Origin: Sistotremastrum niveocremeum HHB9708
Taxonomy: Eukaryota; Basidiomycota; Agaricomycetes; Sistotremastrales; Sistotremastraceae
Assembly (NCBI GenBank): GCA_001630475.1
Contig: KV419396.1
Coordinates: 558,001 to 622,000, forward strand
Length of the DNA: 64,000 nucleotides
Direction of reading: 5' to 3'
Shown in pieces: positions 23,029 to 35,360 of this stretch. The notes under the pieces are model-generated. The model was not told where the DNA came from and made no database searches. It saw only the letters and a program-made list of their open reading frames with translations. A program made the position numbers and the translations under genes. Position 1 is the stretch's first letter. Every line of letters starts with the position of its first letter.

Positions 23029-24312
23029 TTATACAGTGTCCGACGAAAATCTTCGGATGAGAGGGGTGGCTTCTTCAGCCTCGACCAAGGCTTCAGCAGC
23101 TTCTCTCTCCTCTTCTATTGTGGACGCCTCGAGCGCACGGAATTCTTTTTGTGTCAGCCGATAGACAACCCTAGAGAAGAAAAGAAATTGTTATCAGGAC
23201 GGAGGCAATGGAATGCGGAAAATGCATACCATCCAGCTGTTATGCCAAGCAAGACCCCAACGCCAATTGAGACGCCGTTCAGAACTTTGCTCACTGTACA
23301 TGATTAGTACGATTGATAAAGAATTGACATAAGGACATACAAGGATCCATCTTCTCGCGATGCTTTCCATCTGCCAATTCTGCGATGCGTGATCCAACGA
23401 ATACAGTGAGGAATATTTTGGGCAGCAAACAGATCGTCGCGATGACAAATTGCCACAGAGAAACAGTCTCGATACTCGCAAAGAGCGCGTTAGAGTAGAC
23501 CCACGGGGGAAGTGGGGAGACTCGAATGAGGATGATCAATGGGAGGCCTTTGGCGCGCTACAAATCGTGGAGTATATTAGGACGGGATGCATTCGTTTCA
23601 GGCAAATAAAAGCTCACAATAACATCTTCCAGTGCCTTCCATTTGGCATTTGAAGATGCGAATTTCCTCATGCGCGATTGAAAGACATATCTCAAAGTCA
23701 AAAACACGATTGCGGATCCAAGGACAGTCGCAGGAGCAGCAATCAAGAACCCTTTGATGCCATAGGCAAACCCACAGACAGAGACGGTAGTCGAGTAACC
23801 AATCAGAGGTGGAAAAGATGTCACGACTTGAACACTGTTAATTTCAGGCGTGAAATTGATTTAATCGAACGCACTCATAAAGCCCACAATGCCTAGCCAG
23901 CCAAAGGGAGCATCCTTGATTCGTTGAGCAGTGTCATAGAGTATCTGTGCCAAACCAGCCGGTGTCACGTAGATTATAAGAGATATCAGTCCGACGTTGA
24001 TCAGAACAAAGAGCGCTATAATGCACTGCGACCATGTTAAGAGCTTGCTACAAGCTACAACGACGAACGTGCCTTTGCTGCAAGTGGCAAACCAAGAAAA
24101 CGGGTCCTCAACGAGAGAGCATATCGATAAACAGACTTGAAGACGGCTGCGACACGAGCTCCAAGACGCGTACGAGACTCGCTGTCGTCGTCTGGGAGTT
24201 GCATGGGAGAGAGGTGAGGCGGCCCATGTTGGTCAAGCCGAACCTCGAGATCGAAATCGGTCAGCGACGTCAGGGGACTCGGCATATCCGGGTGCCGAAC
24301 ATCGCCGAACAT
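23029..24312 (-). CDS. TVP38-family Golgi membrane protein (copy B)
   Basis: Second SNARE-associated Golgi domain protein, paralogous to copy A. It carries a longer N-terminal tail of about 80 residues (MFGDVRHPDMPSPLTSLTDF ...), rich in acidic residues and prolines. It then repeats the same architecture: IIALFVLINVGLISLIIYV, PLIGYSTTVSVCGFAYG, LIILIRVSPLPPWVYSNALF, VLNGVSIGVGVLLGITAGW, and a cytosolic end with EEEREAAEALVEAEEATPLI and a stop at 23029. The first intron has no good GT donor in phase: either a GC donor after ...LPLAAK or an unusual junction is used, so that boundary is uncertain. The ATG at 24312 is only 20 bases from the STEEP1 stop, so its promoter must overlap the STEEP1 3' end. 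Confidence 0.82.
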
Positions 24313-24332
24313 TATATTTTACAAAATATTAA

Positions 24333-25000
24333 TTACGTCATGGCCACCTCTCCCTCGACGCCTTGCACGTCTTCCTCGCCTTCGAACGCATCTACAGGGA
24401 GCTGGCCTTGTATTTGTGTTAACGCTCCTCGTAATAGATAGAAGAAGGGGCCAGATTTTGCGGGTGGTGGTGTTATTTGATATCCAATAGGGAGATTGCA
24501 ACGCGGGCAGTGGAATTGCCACAGCTTTTCCAAGCCAGTCGCACTGCTCAAATATAAGCTTGTGTATAAAAGAAGTTGAGGAAAAATTACCGCTCTATCA
24601 GGGTTGGCCCTGAATGTACAGCATTTACTTTGAAGATTTGGGCTTTCTGGTCACCGTCATCTTCATTGCGAAGAATTATAGACTCATCCGTTCGGCGTCG
24701 CGGGAGGGTCCCAAGATCTCTATCCACGACAAGCTAGCAAACAGTCTGAGTACGGAGTCTCGTGTCGCGACAGCTAGCCATTTACAATGAATTCTCCACA
24801 CAGGCAATAGTAAACTTTGAGAGCAGCAGTTGAAGAGGCGGTCGGTTTAGCTGGACCTCTCCATCAGCCGTGGTGTATCAGGGCGACTGGAAAGAGCGTG
24901 AACCGTCTGTCGATGAAGATATTGCTGAACGAGAAACAACCTGTAAAACGCCATCAGACCACGGCCGGAGTGTCCAATTGTCAAGACTCACCTTCGGCAT
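24333..25000 (-). CDS. STEEP1: STEEP1 (CXorf56/UPF0428) homologue
   Basis: Small conserved protein whose human relative promotes ER exit of STING; its fungal role is unknown. The family begins MPKVVSR; here ATG-CCG-AAG is followed at once by gtgagt, and the next exon begins GTTGTTTCTCGT (VVSR), so the N-terminus is intact across an intron. Further family landmarks are LKVYYCLCGEFI, LVVDRDLGTLPRRRTDES, then the zinc-ribbon-like HCPRCNLPIGYQ with two CxxC/CxC-type cysteine groups. The protein ends EGEEDVQGVEGEVAMT. The junction around 24870-24920 has two possible acceptors (g|GT or g|CT), which changes a few residues only. It is divergent from DPH6 with 163 bases between ATGs. It was not obvious as one open frame because its five short exons are broken by introns. 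Confidence 0.78.
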
Positions 25001-25163
25001 TATGAGTTACTTGTCCTAATATAAAGTGTCTGAAAGAAAACTTAGACAGCAAAAGTTCAAGATGGACTTGAGAAGAGACGAGCGACAAAGTCAAACGTTC
25101 CGATTCCGAATTAGATCGACTCGAAGATCTTCAAGATCTTGAAATAATCTTGTGCATGCGAAC

Positions 25164-27751
25164 ATGAAGTACGTCGCTCTTCTCAGTGGTGGCAAAGACA
25201 GCTGTTACAATCTTCTTCACTGTCACCAAAATGGACATGTCCTAGTCGCCGCAGCATCTCTAGGCCCAGAACCAGGAAAAGGTTCATAAAATCATGACGA
25301 GACATTATGGACACTCATTCGAATGCAAGAGGAACTGGATTCGTACATGTATCAGACCGTTGGTCAAGACGCGATTGAACTGGTGGCACGAGCACTTGAT
25401 GTCCCTCTGCACCGACGAGTCATCCGTGGCACGGCTATCGCGCAAGGCTCGGAGTATGGCAGCAGGTTACCTGGATCTGGTGTTTCTGTGTCAGGAGACG
25501 AAACTGAGGACCTCTATGAACTGCTTCGAGATGTCAAGGTATGTACTTCGTGCGATTCTCATGACGTTGTCCAAATCGATGTTCAGGAACGCTATCCAGA
25601 CGTAGGCGGTGTGTCCGTCGGTGCCATACTATCCAATTATCAACGTGTCCGTGTTGAACAAGTGTCAGCTCGAAACCATCTATAGAGACTTTATGCTAAT
25701 ACTCTCTCGTAGTTGCGGCAGGCTCGGCTTGACGCCGCTTGCCTACCTTTGGCAACGCGACCAGGAAGAGTTGCTGCAGGAAATGATCGATGCTGGGTTG
25801 AAAGCTGTTTTGATCAAAGTGGCAGGCATTGGTCTTGAGGCCCGACATCTTGGGAAAACTTTGATTGAGATGCAACACACCCTGCTGAAGCTGGTTGGTC
25901 TTATTTGCTTCCCTCTCAGAATCTGTTCAAATCAGCGTTCTAGAATGCCATGTACGGCTCCCATGTCTGTGGTGAGGGCGGAGAGTACGAGACTTTGACT
26001 CTAGGTTGCCCACTCTTTAAGCAAGCCATTGTACTGTGAGTCTTTCCCTCCTGCTTCTTAGTCGTTGTGCAAACCTGGAATAGGGACGAAGTGGAGACAG
26101 TCATTCACTCCGAAAATTCATTTGCCTCGGTTGCTTATCTACGCGTCAAGAAAGGATCCCTTTCATCAAAGGATACCCCGCGAGACTGGATAGCACACAT
26201 GCCGCCTCTATTGGACGAAACGAGCAATGCGCTAGCAGAGCACATGACTGCTCCCATGCCTTCTGAAGGATCAAGTACGACGACAACCTCCACTCCGTCG
26301 GTTTCCGAGCCAAGCGTCCAGCTTGATCAAAGCGAAATCGTCAATTGGTCGGGAAATTGGCTGTCGATATGCAATCTTACCGCTCCGCCGCCAAAAGATA
26401 ACGCCCCTTGGTCCATCTCTGACGAGGCTCACGCATGCTTTAATCACTTGAAAGGTAAAAGTTCCATATATTCGTAGACATGCGCATACATATCCCCCTA
26501 CAGAAAGACTCGACGAACAAGGCATCTCCTGGTCACATATCGCCAGTATCAACCTCTTCGTTCGCGACATGAATTATTTCTCGTCCATCAATGAAGTGTA
26601 CAAGACATACTTTGGAACAAGTCCTCCCTCTAGAGCTACGGTATCCGCAATGCTTACGGGCCCTCGACGAATGATATTGGAGATCCTAGCTTTTTTCGAC
26701 AAAACAAATGATGCGAGACAATCTTTGCATGTACAGAGTTTGAGCTATTGGGCACCACCTAACATTGGACCATATTCTCAAGCTATAACTGTAAGCGTTC
26801 TTCGGCTGGGCTTGCTTGGTGTAACACTGCTCAGCTCGTGATATCTTTAGGTCGGAGGACAGACATTTATCTCAGGACAAATCGGACTGATACCCAGTTC
26901 TAACTCTTTACCTGTCCCATCGTCGCTTTCGACAGAAATGGCACTTTCGTGGCAGCATGTCCGCCGCATTGAGGCTGCCGTGAACCCAGAAGCAACTCAG
27001 AAGAAAATATTGCAATCATGCATATCATGGGTTGCTCGCCTGCAAGACTTGCAAACGATCATTGACGCCTGGGAATTTATAGAGGAGGTAAGGAATTTCT
27101 GCCAGCGATGCTTTGATTATTGAGACTCTTCATGGTTCAGGTCAGGACCGTTCCACTTCTGTTTCTAGTCGTTGGGGCTTTGCCCAAGGGTGCCCTCGTC
27201 GAGACCCAAACACTGTTTCACTCTGGTGTAACTGAGGTCGAAGATGCTGAAGGATTTATGGAAGCTCAAATTGTTATTCAGAAATTTCATACACGTACGA
27301 GCTTCATCACTCTGCTTTCATTCTCGACTAACGGCATTCCTAGAGTCATTCAATTCCTCTAATGGTGGGATCAATGTACTGTTGGAGTCATGTTCAATCT
27401 CCGGAACTAAATCCGCATGGGACCTACTATTCATACGGACCAATGGTGCACAAGCAGAAAATGCTGATCTCCCGGGCTTGAAAGTGGCCTACGTAAAAGA
27501 GAGTTCACCACAGAAAACAAGCCTCGTTCCTCTTTGCATCCGTCTGTTTCATGTGGGATGCGATTATACAACAGGTATTTGCATTACTATGCTACAAGAT
27601 ATGAGCTGATACATGTGAAGCGCTTCTTATCTTGAAGAACTTGCTTGGTGTTGGCCAGAGTAACTTGCCGGTCACAACAGTGCCCGTGCAAGCAATCGCC
27701 TCTCGAGATGGTCAACAATGGGACTTCGGTGCTTGCGTTATATATCTGTGA
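25164..27751 (+). CDS. DPH6: Diphthine-ammonia ligase with two RidA-like domains
   Basis: Catalyses the last diphthamide step, ATP-dependent amidation of diphthine on elongation factor 2. Domain order is an N-terminal PP-loop ATPase (MKYVALLSGGKDSCYNLLH; SGGKDS motif), EELDSYMYQTVGQDAIELVA, YPDVGGVSVGAILSNYQR, LTPLAYLWQRDQEELL, the signature MYGSHVCGEGGEYETLTLG, then two YjgF/RidA-like domains (SINLFVRDMNYFSSINEVY; NIGPYSQAITVGGQTFISGQ; VVGALPKGALVETQT), as in yeast Dph6. I count 10-11 exons with introns of about 45-60 nt. The last exon ends DFGACVIYL with TGA at 27749. The start is the ATG in gcgaacATGAAG. The gene converges on the sugar transporter, leaving 60 bases between stops. Individual splice sites were inferred from frame continuity. 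Confidence 0.92.
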
Positions 27752-27811
27752 TACGATGCCGCCGCTCCCATATAACGGCGGGTCGTCTCTCGTTACCCGG
27801 AGAAAAAGTCA

Positions 27812-30520
27812 TTAGGGCGATCCTCGTTCATTACTTTCTAACATTTCTGCCAACCTCTTTCTCATCTCCTTCTCTGTCTTGGTCGGAGGAACCATGCGGG
27901 AAATCAATGCAGCAACCTGCCACTTATTGAGCGGTGTTTTGCAACCATTGGGAGGTGGCTTACTATTGCACAAATGCCACCAAATCTCATGACCCACCCA
28001 ACACCGTCCTTGCCATAATAGACCGTTGGATTCTCAGGGTCATTCGGATTAGCTAATTTGAAGATGACACTCGCAATGATGGACACCTGTCCGTCGCATA
28101 TATCAATGGTTGCAGTTTCAAAGGGATGATTGGGGCTTACGAGTAGCTGCGGGAACACGATGGCAAGGTTATGGATTCCGAGGACTGTGCCTCCGGCTAA
28201 CGGTTTGGATTTTGACAAATCATCGTCTGGCGACCCCTCATGAAGGCCTTTCAGCGAGTGTCTTCGCAACAAGGCACTACGTTCATCTGCATCTTGACTT
28301 GTTCCTGGCCTAATTGCCGGCGTGGATATCGCCCTTTGGTGAGGTGGTGGCCTTGAAGGTCCAGATGTGATACCGGTTGCTCCAATCAGTCGTTTGGTGT
28401 TATGCGTGTCAACTTCTTTGAGGTACTGTGCTACCATTTAGTGTGAGTCAGCGTCAGGCTTTAGAGCGCATACCTCCATCAAAATGGCGAAGGGAACCCA
28501 GACCGTGATAGCCCAGCAGACTCCAAGGAGGGCAACCGCAACCGTGGCCTGAGTGAGTCATCAGCATCGGGCTTGATATCCAAGGTATTTAGCCGTACCC
28601 AGAATACAGTCGTGATGAAGAATGTGGAGAACATGATGATCGCGAAAAGCACCAATGCGGCAGTCCAAATATTTCTGAGCATGAATGGCATCGTCGGCAA
28701 TTTGAGGGGACGGCCCTCTCGGGCTGCCTCTGATTTCCAGCTGCGAACCATCTCGCGAATACGAACAAACTCTGCGTCCTCGTCTTCATCATCTGCTGCA
28801 TCATGAGCAAGCAGTCTCCTGTCACGACCAGCGAGCCAAGGGATCAATGAGCCAGCAAGAACCGCCACTATTAAAGCATTTTAGAGTCATTTTTCTCCTT
28901 CGCAATCTGAAACCGAGCATACCAATGCCATACAAAAACATCGCAAATTCACCAGCCCTGAATGCAAGTGAGATGGCGTGAGATATCAAATTGGAAATGG
29001 CCCACCTTGTAGCATCATCGACGTCTGGATCTCTGTCGATCTCCTTGGCCATCACTTGTCCCACGTATGCGGTCCTGTAATGAAACTTGAGAGAGACTCG
29101 TATAAACCACGAGTCGACTCACGAATAAAAGAGGAAAGGAAACCTGTCTTGAGCGTTAGTATGACCGTCACATGAATAAATATACCAACATACCATGCCA
29201 TCCATGAGAATACCTGAACGTAACAGACGCGTCGTATAGGTCGTGGTAAATGCCGTATGGCGTTTGTGATGTTGTTGACAACTGCCCTGTAACCTCCACT
29301 GCGCGGTGTCAACAATGTGAATAGTGACAATGCGAACATGCTGTACCTCCGTGGTCCGCCTGAAAGGTCCACTTCCTTCGGTGGTTCTTCGTGACAGGTG
29401 ACCGTGATCAGGACTGTTGATACAAGGATGACTAGAGCTACAATGCACAGTTTTCGGAACTGGTCCCCTCCAAGAAGTCGTAAGAGCGGGAGATTTCCGA
29501 GGTTCCAAAATCCTGTTTCCAATATGATTGTTGAATAATTGAGTAAACCTAGCAAGTGTCATACCGAATGCGCTGCCGATTATATTTCCAGCATTTATCA
29601 TCCTTCCGTGCCAAGCATTCGCGACGCTCAGCTGTTCTTGAGCTGTGACGTCAAGGAGAAGATTTCGTAATGACGCTTGAATACCATTCAATGCGAAGTC
29701 AAGGAAATAGAATGCAGTGATTGCCATGGGTATAGCAGCCCTTTTGACCTGGTGACGAATCAGCGAGGAATACGGCACGAGTCAGACGAATATCTGACTT
29801 TAGGGTGGGTAAGCTCATAAGGGGTTTTGTCACCAGAGAGTCGAATGAAGAATGAAGAGATGGATGTGGAATATGCCAACGTTAAACCTGCCAACACCAG
29901 AACCACAGTGGAGGCGATGACCCAAGACCTTCGACGATATTTCGAGTGTGAAGCATCAGAGATGGCACCTTGGGAGTAAACATCAGCAAGTATCAACTTG
30001 ACAAGCGGGATCGTTTACTCACCAATGAGTGGTTGAGCGATTAATCCAGACAACGGTCCTATCAAACGATCAGAATGACATAAACGACTGGTGCCTCATG
30101 TTCTCACCTGCGAGCCAAACCAACGAGGTTAAGGAATCCGGAACTCCCAGAGCAAGCAAATAGGGCGTTCCATAGCTGCATGCATTGACACGTATGAGGC
30201 CTTGTCGCGAGAAACGAGTGACGGTCAACCCACCCAAGTTCGACTGTCCACGCGATTTGTGCGCCAGCCATACTTATACTCAGCGTGAGGAGGTCGCCTG
30301 TTGTCATGCGCTTGGGGCCTTTCTTGACTTTGATTTCAGCCATGCCAGGTCCCTTGCCCTTGCTATCGTTCGAGCCATTTGACCGAATGAGACTAGGAAA
30401 TGGATCCGGCGGTGGTAGTGGCACCTGGTACTTGACAGGCGACAAGGATTCACTGGGGAAAGGAACCGGAGCCTCTGGTTGAGTCGTCGACAGAGGCGGC
30501 GGTCGAGGAGACTGGGACAT
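27812..30520 (-). CDS. SUT/SLC45-type sugar:proton symporter
   Basis: Twelve-helix transporter of the glycoside-pentoside-hexuronide superfamily, like S. pombe Sut1 and animal SLC45; the likely substrate is a disaccharide with protons, at the plasma membrane or vacuole. The N-terminus is a proline-rich cytosolic tail (MSQSPRPPPLSTTQ ...) followed by helix 1 (SISMAGAQIAWTVELG). The loop signature is DASHSKYRRRSWVIAS. The conserved segment FYFLDFALNGIQASLRNLL and AWHGRMINAGNIIGSAFGM follow, then an extended loop (RPPPHQRAISTPAIRPGTSQ) and LGIHNLAIVFPQLLVS. The final exon after intron 27917-27963 encodes VAALISRMVPPTKTEKEMRK and ends SNERGSP. The start is the first in-frame ATG; an upstream non-ATG stretch may be another exon. 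Substrate cannot be told from sequence. Confidence 0.85.
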
Positions 30521-30835
30521 GGACGGGGACGACAAGTGGCGATAGACTGGAGCTGAAATGAGAAGCACGTTCAAGACATTTTGGCTATGTCACTTCTCTC
30601 AACGCCCAATGCGGCAACTTCGCCTCGATTGTCTCTCAGATCCGATATGTCCGTCACTATCCTCGAACAGCACAAAAAGAAACAACAGCTGATATATAGT
30701 AAGGCCAACAAGTATTTAAGTTAGATGTGGTCACAGGAAAGCAATGCACGCGATAAGCAAACAACTAGACAATGTCAACAGAAAACAGAATAAAATCACA
30801 ATATATGGCACCCTATGCGCAACCCTGAATGCGCC
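30521..30835. other. Intergenic: ankyrin gene 3' flank and transporter promoter
   Basis: 315 bases, AT-rich near 30740-30800. No gene was recognised. Confidence 0.5.
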
Positions 30836-32720
30836 TCATATACCGTTCACCGATGCCCCGCGTCGGTGGTTTAGCTGTGATACATGCATGTCCATATGGT
30901 GCGACCCGTTCGAGGACACCTTGGAATGGAGAATGGAGAAGGGCGACCGTCGGCTTGCGACAGCTGCTGGTGGACCCGTTTCCGGATGCCCGAGGGGAAG
31001 TGTGCCTCCCCGGCGCGTCGCACGTCCTGCGTCATGTGTGATGCTTGGCCGTGTTTCTGGTCCTTGTTCATCAGCCAAGGATAGAAACGATGATCCAAGT
31101 CTTGGAGACTGGCGCGCAGTGATAGTGGATGAGGTGGCGGCGGATATGGATATTGGTGGCGGGCTCGAGCGTAGCTGAGCAGCTGAAGACCATTGTCTTA
31201 ACGGCTTTTCTGGGACCGTCGTTTCAGTGCTTGTGCTACTACGTGAAGCCTCCGTTGAGACAGTGGTATTCTCGGGAAGAGTTCCTCGACTTCCACTACG
31301 GTCGCGTTTCAGGACATCCATGAACTGTGCCATAGCGTCTGCATCTCTCTCTCGTACGCGAGTTGCGACCGGAGTCAGAGCTGAGTGTGTGTTCCCAATT
31401 TGAGAAGGTGTAACTCGGCTCTTGAATTGGCTGGGAGGAGTGGCTGAAGTGTATATTCGACTCGATGACTGTGCGGAAGAACTCTGAGCTATACGAGTGC
31501 TCATGGGTATCGTTCCTTTAATCAGCGAGCCAAAGGAAGATTTAGCAGACACTTGTGATGAAGAGCTTGACGAATGTGACGGCATAAGGAATGATTCACG
31601 GTCAGTACTCTCCGATGTGCTTGTCGTGCCAGATCCACTTCGTAGCCGAGGATGTAAACTGTCCGATCCTCTCGTCGTCGTGGATAGTTTGACGTAGGAG
31701 TCATTCAGGTCATCGACGTCTGGCGGAGGACCACGCGTTGCTTGCCGCCGTGCCTTCTTATTGTTCTCGAACTGAATACGAGCGGACTCTTCCAGGGTGG
31801 CCATGGTTGAATTCCTGCATATATGTTGGTATGTCGACCTTAGCATGAAAGAGGAAAGTATAGTCACGAGTAGGCATAGTCAACGGCAGTGAATCCTTCG
31901 TTATTGCGAGCAGCAAATTTGCACCCTCGTTCAATGAGTATTTGAACCACCTAATCAGACTGAGGCGGCACCTCATAGTAAGAGTAATAGGAGCTTACGG
32001 CGAGATGCCCCCATGCGCTGGCACTTCAAGGAAAACGTTTAGAACGGATAATCTATGCCATAAAAATGTGACTCACTAATGCAAGGGCGTGTTGCCTTGG
32101 AGATCGGGTAAGTCGACGTCTGCGCCCACGTCACAGAGCATCTGCCAACGACTCAATTTCGCATACAAGCTTGCAGCTCCAAACTTCTCACCCGAACGAA
32201 GTCTTCATTGCCTTTTAAAGCCGCCGTATGCAAGGCCGTCTTTCCCGTGAGATTTGACCAGTCGAGTGTGAAGGGGTAACGTTCGTAGTACATTCGGGCC
32301 ATCCGTAATGCGCTCCCGGCCAGATCTGGATGTGCGGGTTGGGTACGATAGTTTGATGGTTCTGGTTTGATGCCACCAAGGAGACTGAGGATGGTGTTGT
32401 TCTCGACGTCCTGTGTTTTCTCGGATGAATGAATAGACTCAACGTCATAGCTCGGACACGCACTTTACTGAGCTCCTCATCGTCGTGCCCACTGTTCAAA
32501 AGAAACTCGAAAACCTCCTCGTGACCACATAAAGCAGCCCATGCTAATGAAGTGTAACGACCGACGCCCGGGTCTGGGTTTCTCATGTCAGTCTTCTGGA
32601 CGAGCCGCCTGACCAGAAACAGATTGTTCTCTGCGCAGAGTGAGCACTCCTATCAATTTGGGCCGAGCGGAACACACCTTTGACTGCTTTTCGCAGTCTC
32701 TGCCCAGTGTCTCTTTCCAT
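30836..32720 (-). CDS. Ankyrin-repeat protein with long disordered Ser/Thr tail
   Basis: Protein of unknown function. The N-terminal half contains ankyrin-type units: MERDTGQRLRKAVKENNLFL, YTSLAWAALCGHEEVFEFLL, LTGKTALHTAALKGNEDFVR, LCDVGADVDLPDLQGNTPLH, VVQILIERGCKFAARNNEGF followed by TAVDYAYS. Then come a basic coiled segment (EESARIQFENNKKARRQA) and about 300 residues of low-complexity Ser/Thr/Arg sequence ending NHRRGASVNGI. At least six exons with short introns; the last junction joins AYS to NSTMATLEE. The ATG at 32720 is chosen because the preceding in-frame sequence has no ATG and contains a possible splice acceptor. It is divergent from FRS1 with 147 bases between ATGs. Similar ankyrin-plus-disordered proteins occur in many basidiomycetes; no role can be inferred. 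Confidence 0.75.
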
Positions 32721-32867
32721 GATGGGGAAAAAGGCGGGGTGCACAGGACTGCGGCTATTTGTATGAGACAAAGACAGTGGCAGTGGTCGCTACCGAGACA
32801 GCCTTGTCTTATCTCCGCTAAGACCGGTTACTTGACTCGTTTCAACCTTTGCGTAGAGCCCTAAAGC

Positions 32868-35281
32868 ATGCCGACCGTTTCTGTCGACAAGAGTGACCTT
32901 TACGAAAGATTAGGAAGGACATATAGTATGTAACTAGCTCTTGCATCTATTTGGGCGAATACTCGGGTTCTTACCAGAGAAACAGCTACGCAAGAATTTG
33001 ACGATCTCTGCTTTGACTTCGGCATCGAACTCGATGAAGATGTACGCGAGCTTATCTCCCACTCAACATGGCTTATTGGACCGTTAGACCACTGAAGAAG
33101 TAGAAGCCGCAGTGGCAAAAGGATTGCCAACTGAGAGACCCGTACGTCCATCCATGCCAACACGACGCTTGTAGTTATGCTAACCTGTCCATTCCAGCAA
33201 TTGAAAATCGAAATACCGGCCAATCGGTATGGATCGGTTTCCTTTCAAACAATGCTCGTCTGATGTCGTCTCAGATACGATCTGCTCTGTCTCGAAGGAA
33301 TCGCCCGAGCCCTGAGTATATTCCTTGAGAAAGCCAAACCACCCCAGTATCGCCTGGTACCTCCGGCTGGTGGTGAGCTCTTGACCGTGACGGTTGACCC
33401 GGAGGTGAGTCAATATCTTTGAGAGATTTGGTTTTCAGAGAATATAACCCTGCATTAGACGGCACGTGTCCGACCCTACTTTGCTGGCGCGATTTTGCGA
33501 AACGTGAAATTCACTCCGAGGTCCTATGCATCCTTCATTGACTTGCAAGACAAACTCCACCAAAATATATGTCGAAGGCGCCAATTTGTGGCTATCGGTA
33601 CACACGATTTGGACACGTTGAAGCCTCCCTTCCGATATGAGGCACGCGCACCTGAGAAGATCAAGTTTGCCCCGCTCAACAAGGATACAGAGTATACTGC
33701 TGATCAATTGATGACCGTTTACGAGGTCTGTTATGTCTAACCTGCAATGCACGTCCGGATACTGATACGAATATAGTCTGACAAGCATTTATCGCGCTAT
33801 CTGCACATCATTCGCGATTCTCCAGTGTACCCCATCATCTACGATAGCCGGGACCAGGTACTTTCAATGCCTCCCATTATCAACTCTCAACATTCCAAAA
33901 TCACCCTCAACACCACCAACATCTTCATTGACACAACTGCCACTGACGAAACTAAATTGGCGATTGTCATTAACATGGTTGCTCTCATGTTCTCAGAATA
34001 TTGTGAACAACCTTTCACGTACGCGTCTCGATCCAATATCTTCGCAGTTGTTCACGGTATCGCAGTGTTGAGCCGGTCAAGGTTGTTTATCCAGATGGAC
34101 GAACTCAGATCACCCCGAACCTGGATACAATTCCTATGAAAGCCCGTGCATCGTACATCAACTCTTGTACTGCCTTGTCACTTCCGTCCGACGACATCGC
34201 GGCTTTGTTGCGACGCATGTCGCTCATTGCTCAAGTGTCAAAAACTGACAAGAACATCATTGATGTCGATATACCCCCGACTCGCCCCGATATCCTGCAT
34301 GAATGCGATATCATGGAAGACGCAGCCATTGCATATGGTTTCAATAAATTACCCAAAGGCTTCCCCACCACGAACACTGTTGCTCAACCTCTCGCTATAA
34401 GCAAGATCAGTGATCTTGTGCGCCGAGAGTGGGTCCAGGCCGGTTGGGTCGAGGTCCTTCCTTTGATTTTGGTATGAACATAGTTCAATTCTTTGGCTGT
34501 CCGTTGATGCAATTTTCTACCGCTAGTGCTCTCATGAGGAGAATTTCGAGTGGCTGAACCGAAAAGATGACGGCACACTCGCAGTCAAACTTGCGAACCC
34601 CAAGACGCTCGAGTTCCAGGTCGTCCGGACTTCTTTGTTGCCAGGTCTTCTGAAGACGGCACGCGAAAATCGAAGCCATCCCCTGCCGTTGAGCATCTTC
34701 GAGACATCCGACGTTGTTGTGAAAGATCCGACTTTGGAAAGACAAGCACGCAATATCAGGAATGCGGCCGCTGTGTGGTGCAATCGGACTGCTGGATTCG
34801 AGGTCGTGCATGGTCTGCTTGACCGTATCATGAAGATGTTGGAAATCCCCTACATCGTGAATGCAGCGTCAAAGGCGGAGAGCGGATACTACATCAAAGA
34901 GAGAGAAGGTACGAGGGTTTCATTATAGATGCCGTGTATGATATTAATGCTGGGTGTTATTTTCTTACAGATCCCACTTTCTTCCCTGGGCGAGCGGCGA
35001 CCATCTATTATCGCGCGCCACCTCAGCCACCTCAGCCACAGACAAAACTGGCCAACGTGAAAGAGACGCTCAAGTCTGCCTTCTCTTCGACTCCCACCCG
35101 AGATACCGAAATCGGCAGTCTGGGCATCCTTCATCCCAGCGTCTTGGAGAAATTCGACATTATTTTCCCATGCTCTGCTCTCGAATTCTCCTTGGAGCCT
35201 TTCAAGAAGAATATAGATTCACCGTGGGATCACGCGAATGACGAGGAACTGAGCAAGGGAGCGGATATAAAGGTTGTATAA
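32868..35281 (+). CDS. FRS1: Phenylalanyl-tRNA synthetase beta subunit, cytosolic
   Basis: Editing and tRNA-binding subunit that pairs with FRS2. It starts [20 protein letters not shown], joined to [20 protein letters not shown] across the first intron, matching the family. Landmarks: [34 protein letters not shown] (B3/B4 editing region), [133 protein letters not shown], and the end [17 protein letters not shown] with [10 protein letters not shown]. Stop TAA at 35279. About ten exons. A short Pro/Gln run (PPQPPQPQ) interrupts the region after YYRA. It converges on BSD2 with 79 bases between stops. Confidence 0.95.
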
Positions 35282-35360
35282 TTTAGAATTGATATCAAAG
35301 CGTCCTACTTGCAAATCATCACACTGAGATTGCTACTTCCTTCCGTCCTCCTTATTACAA

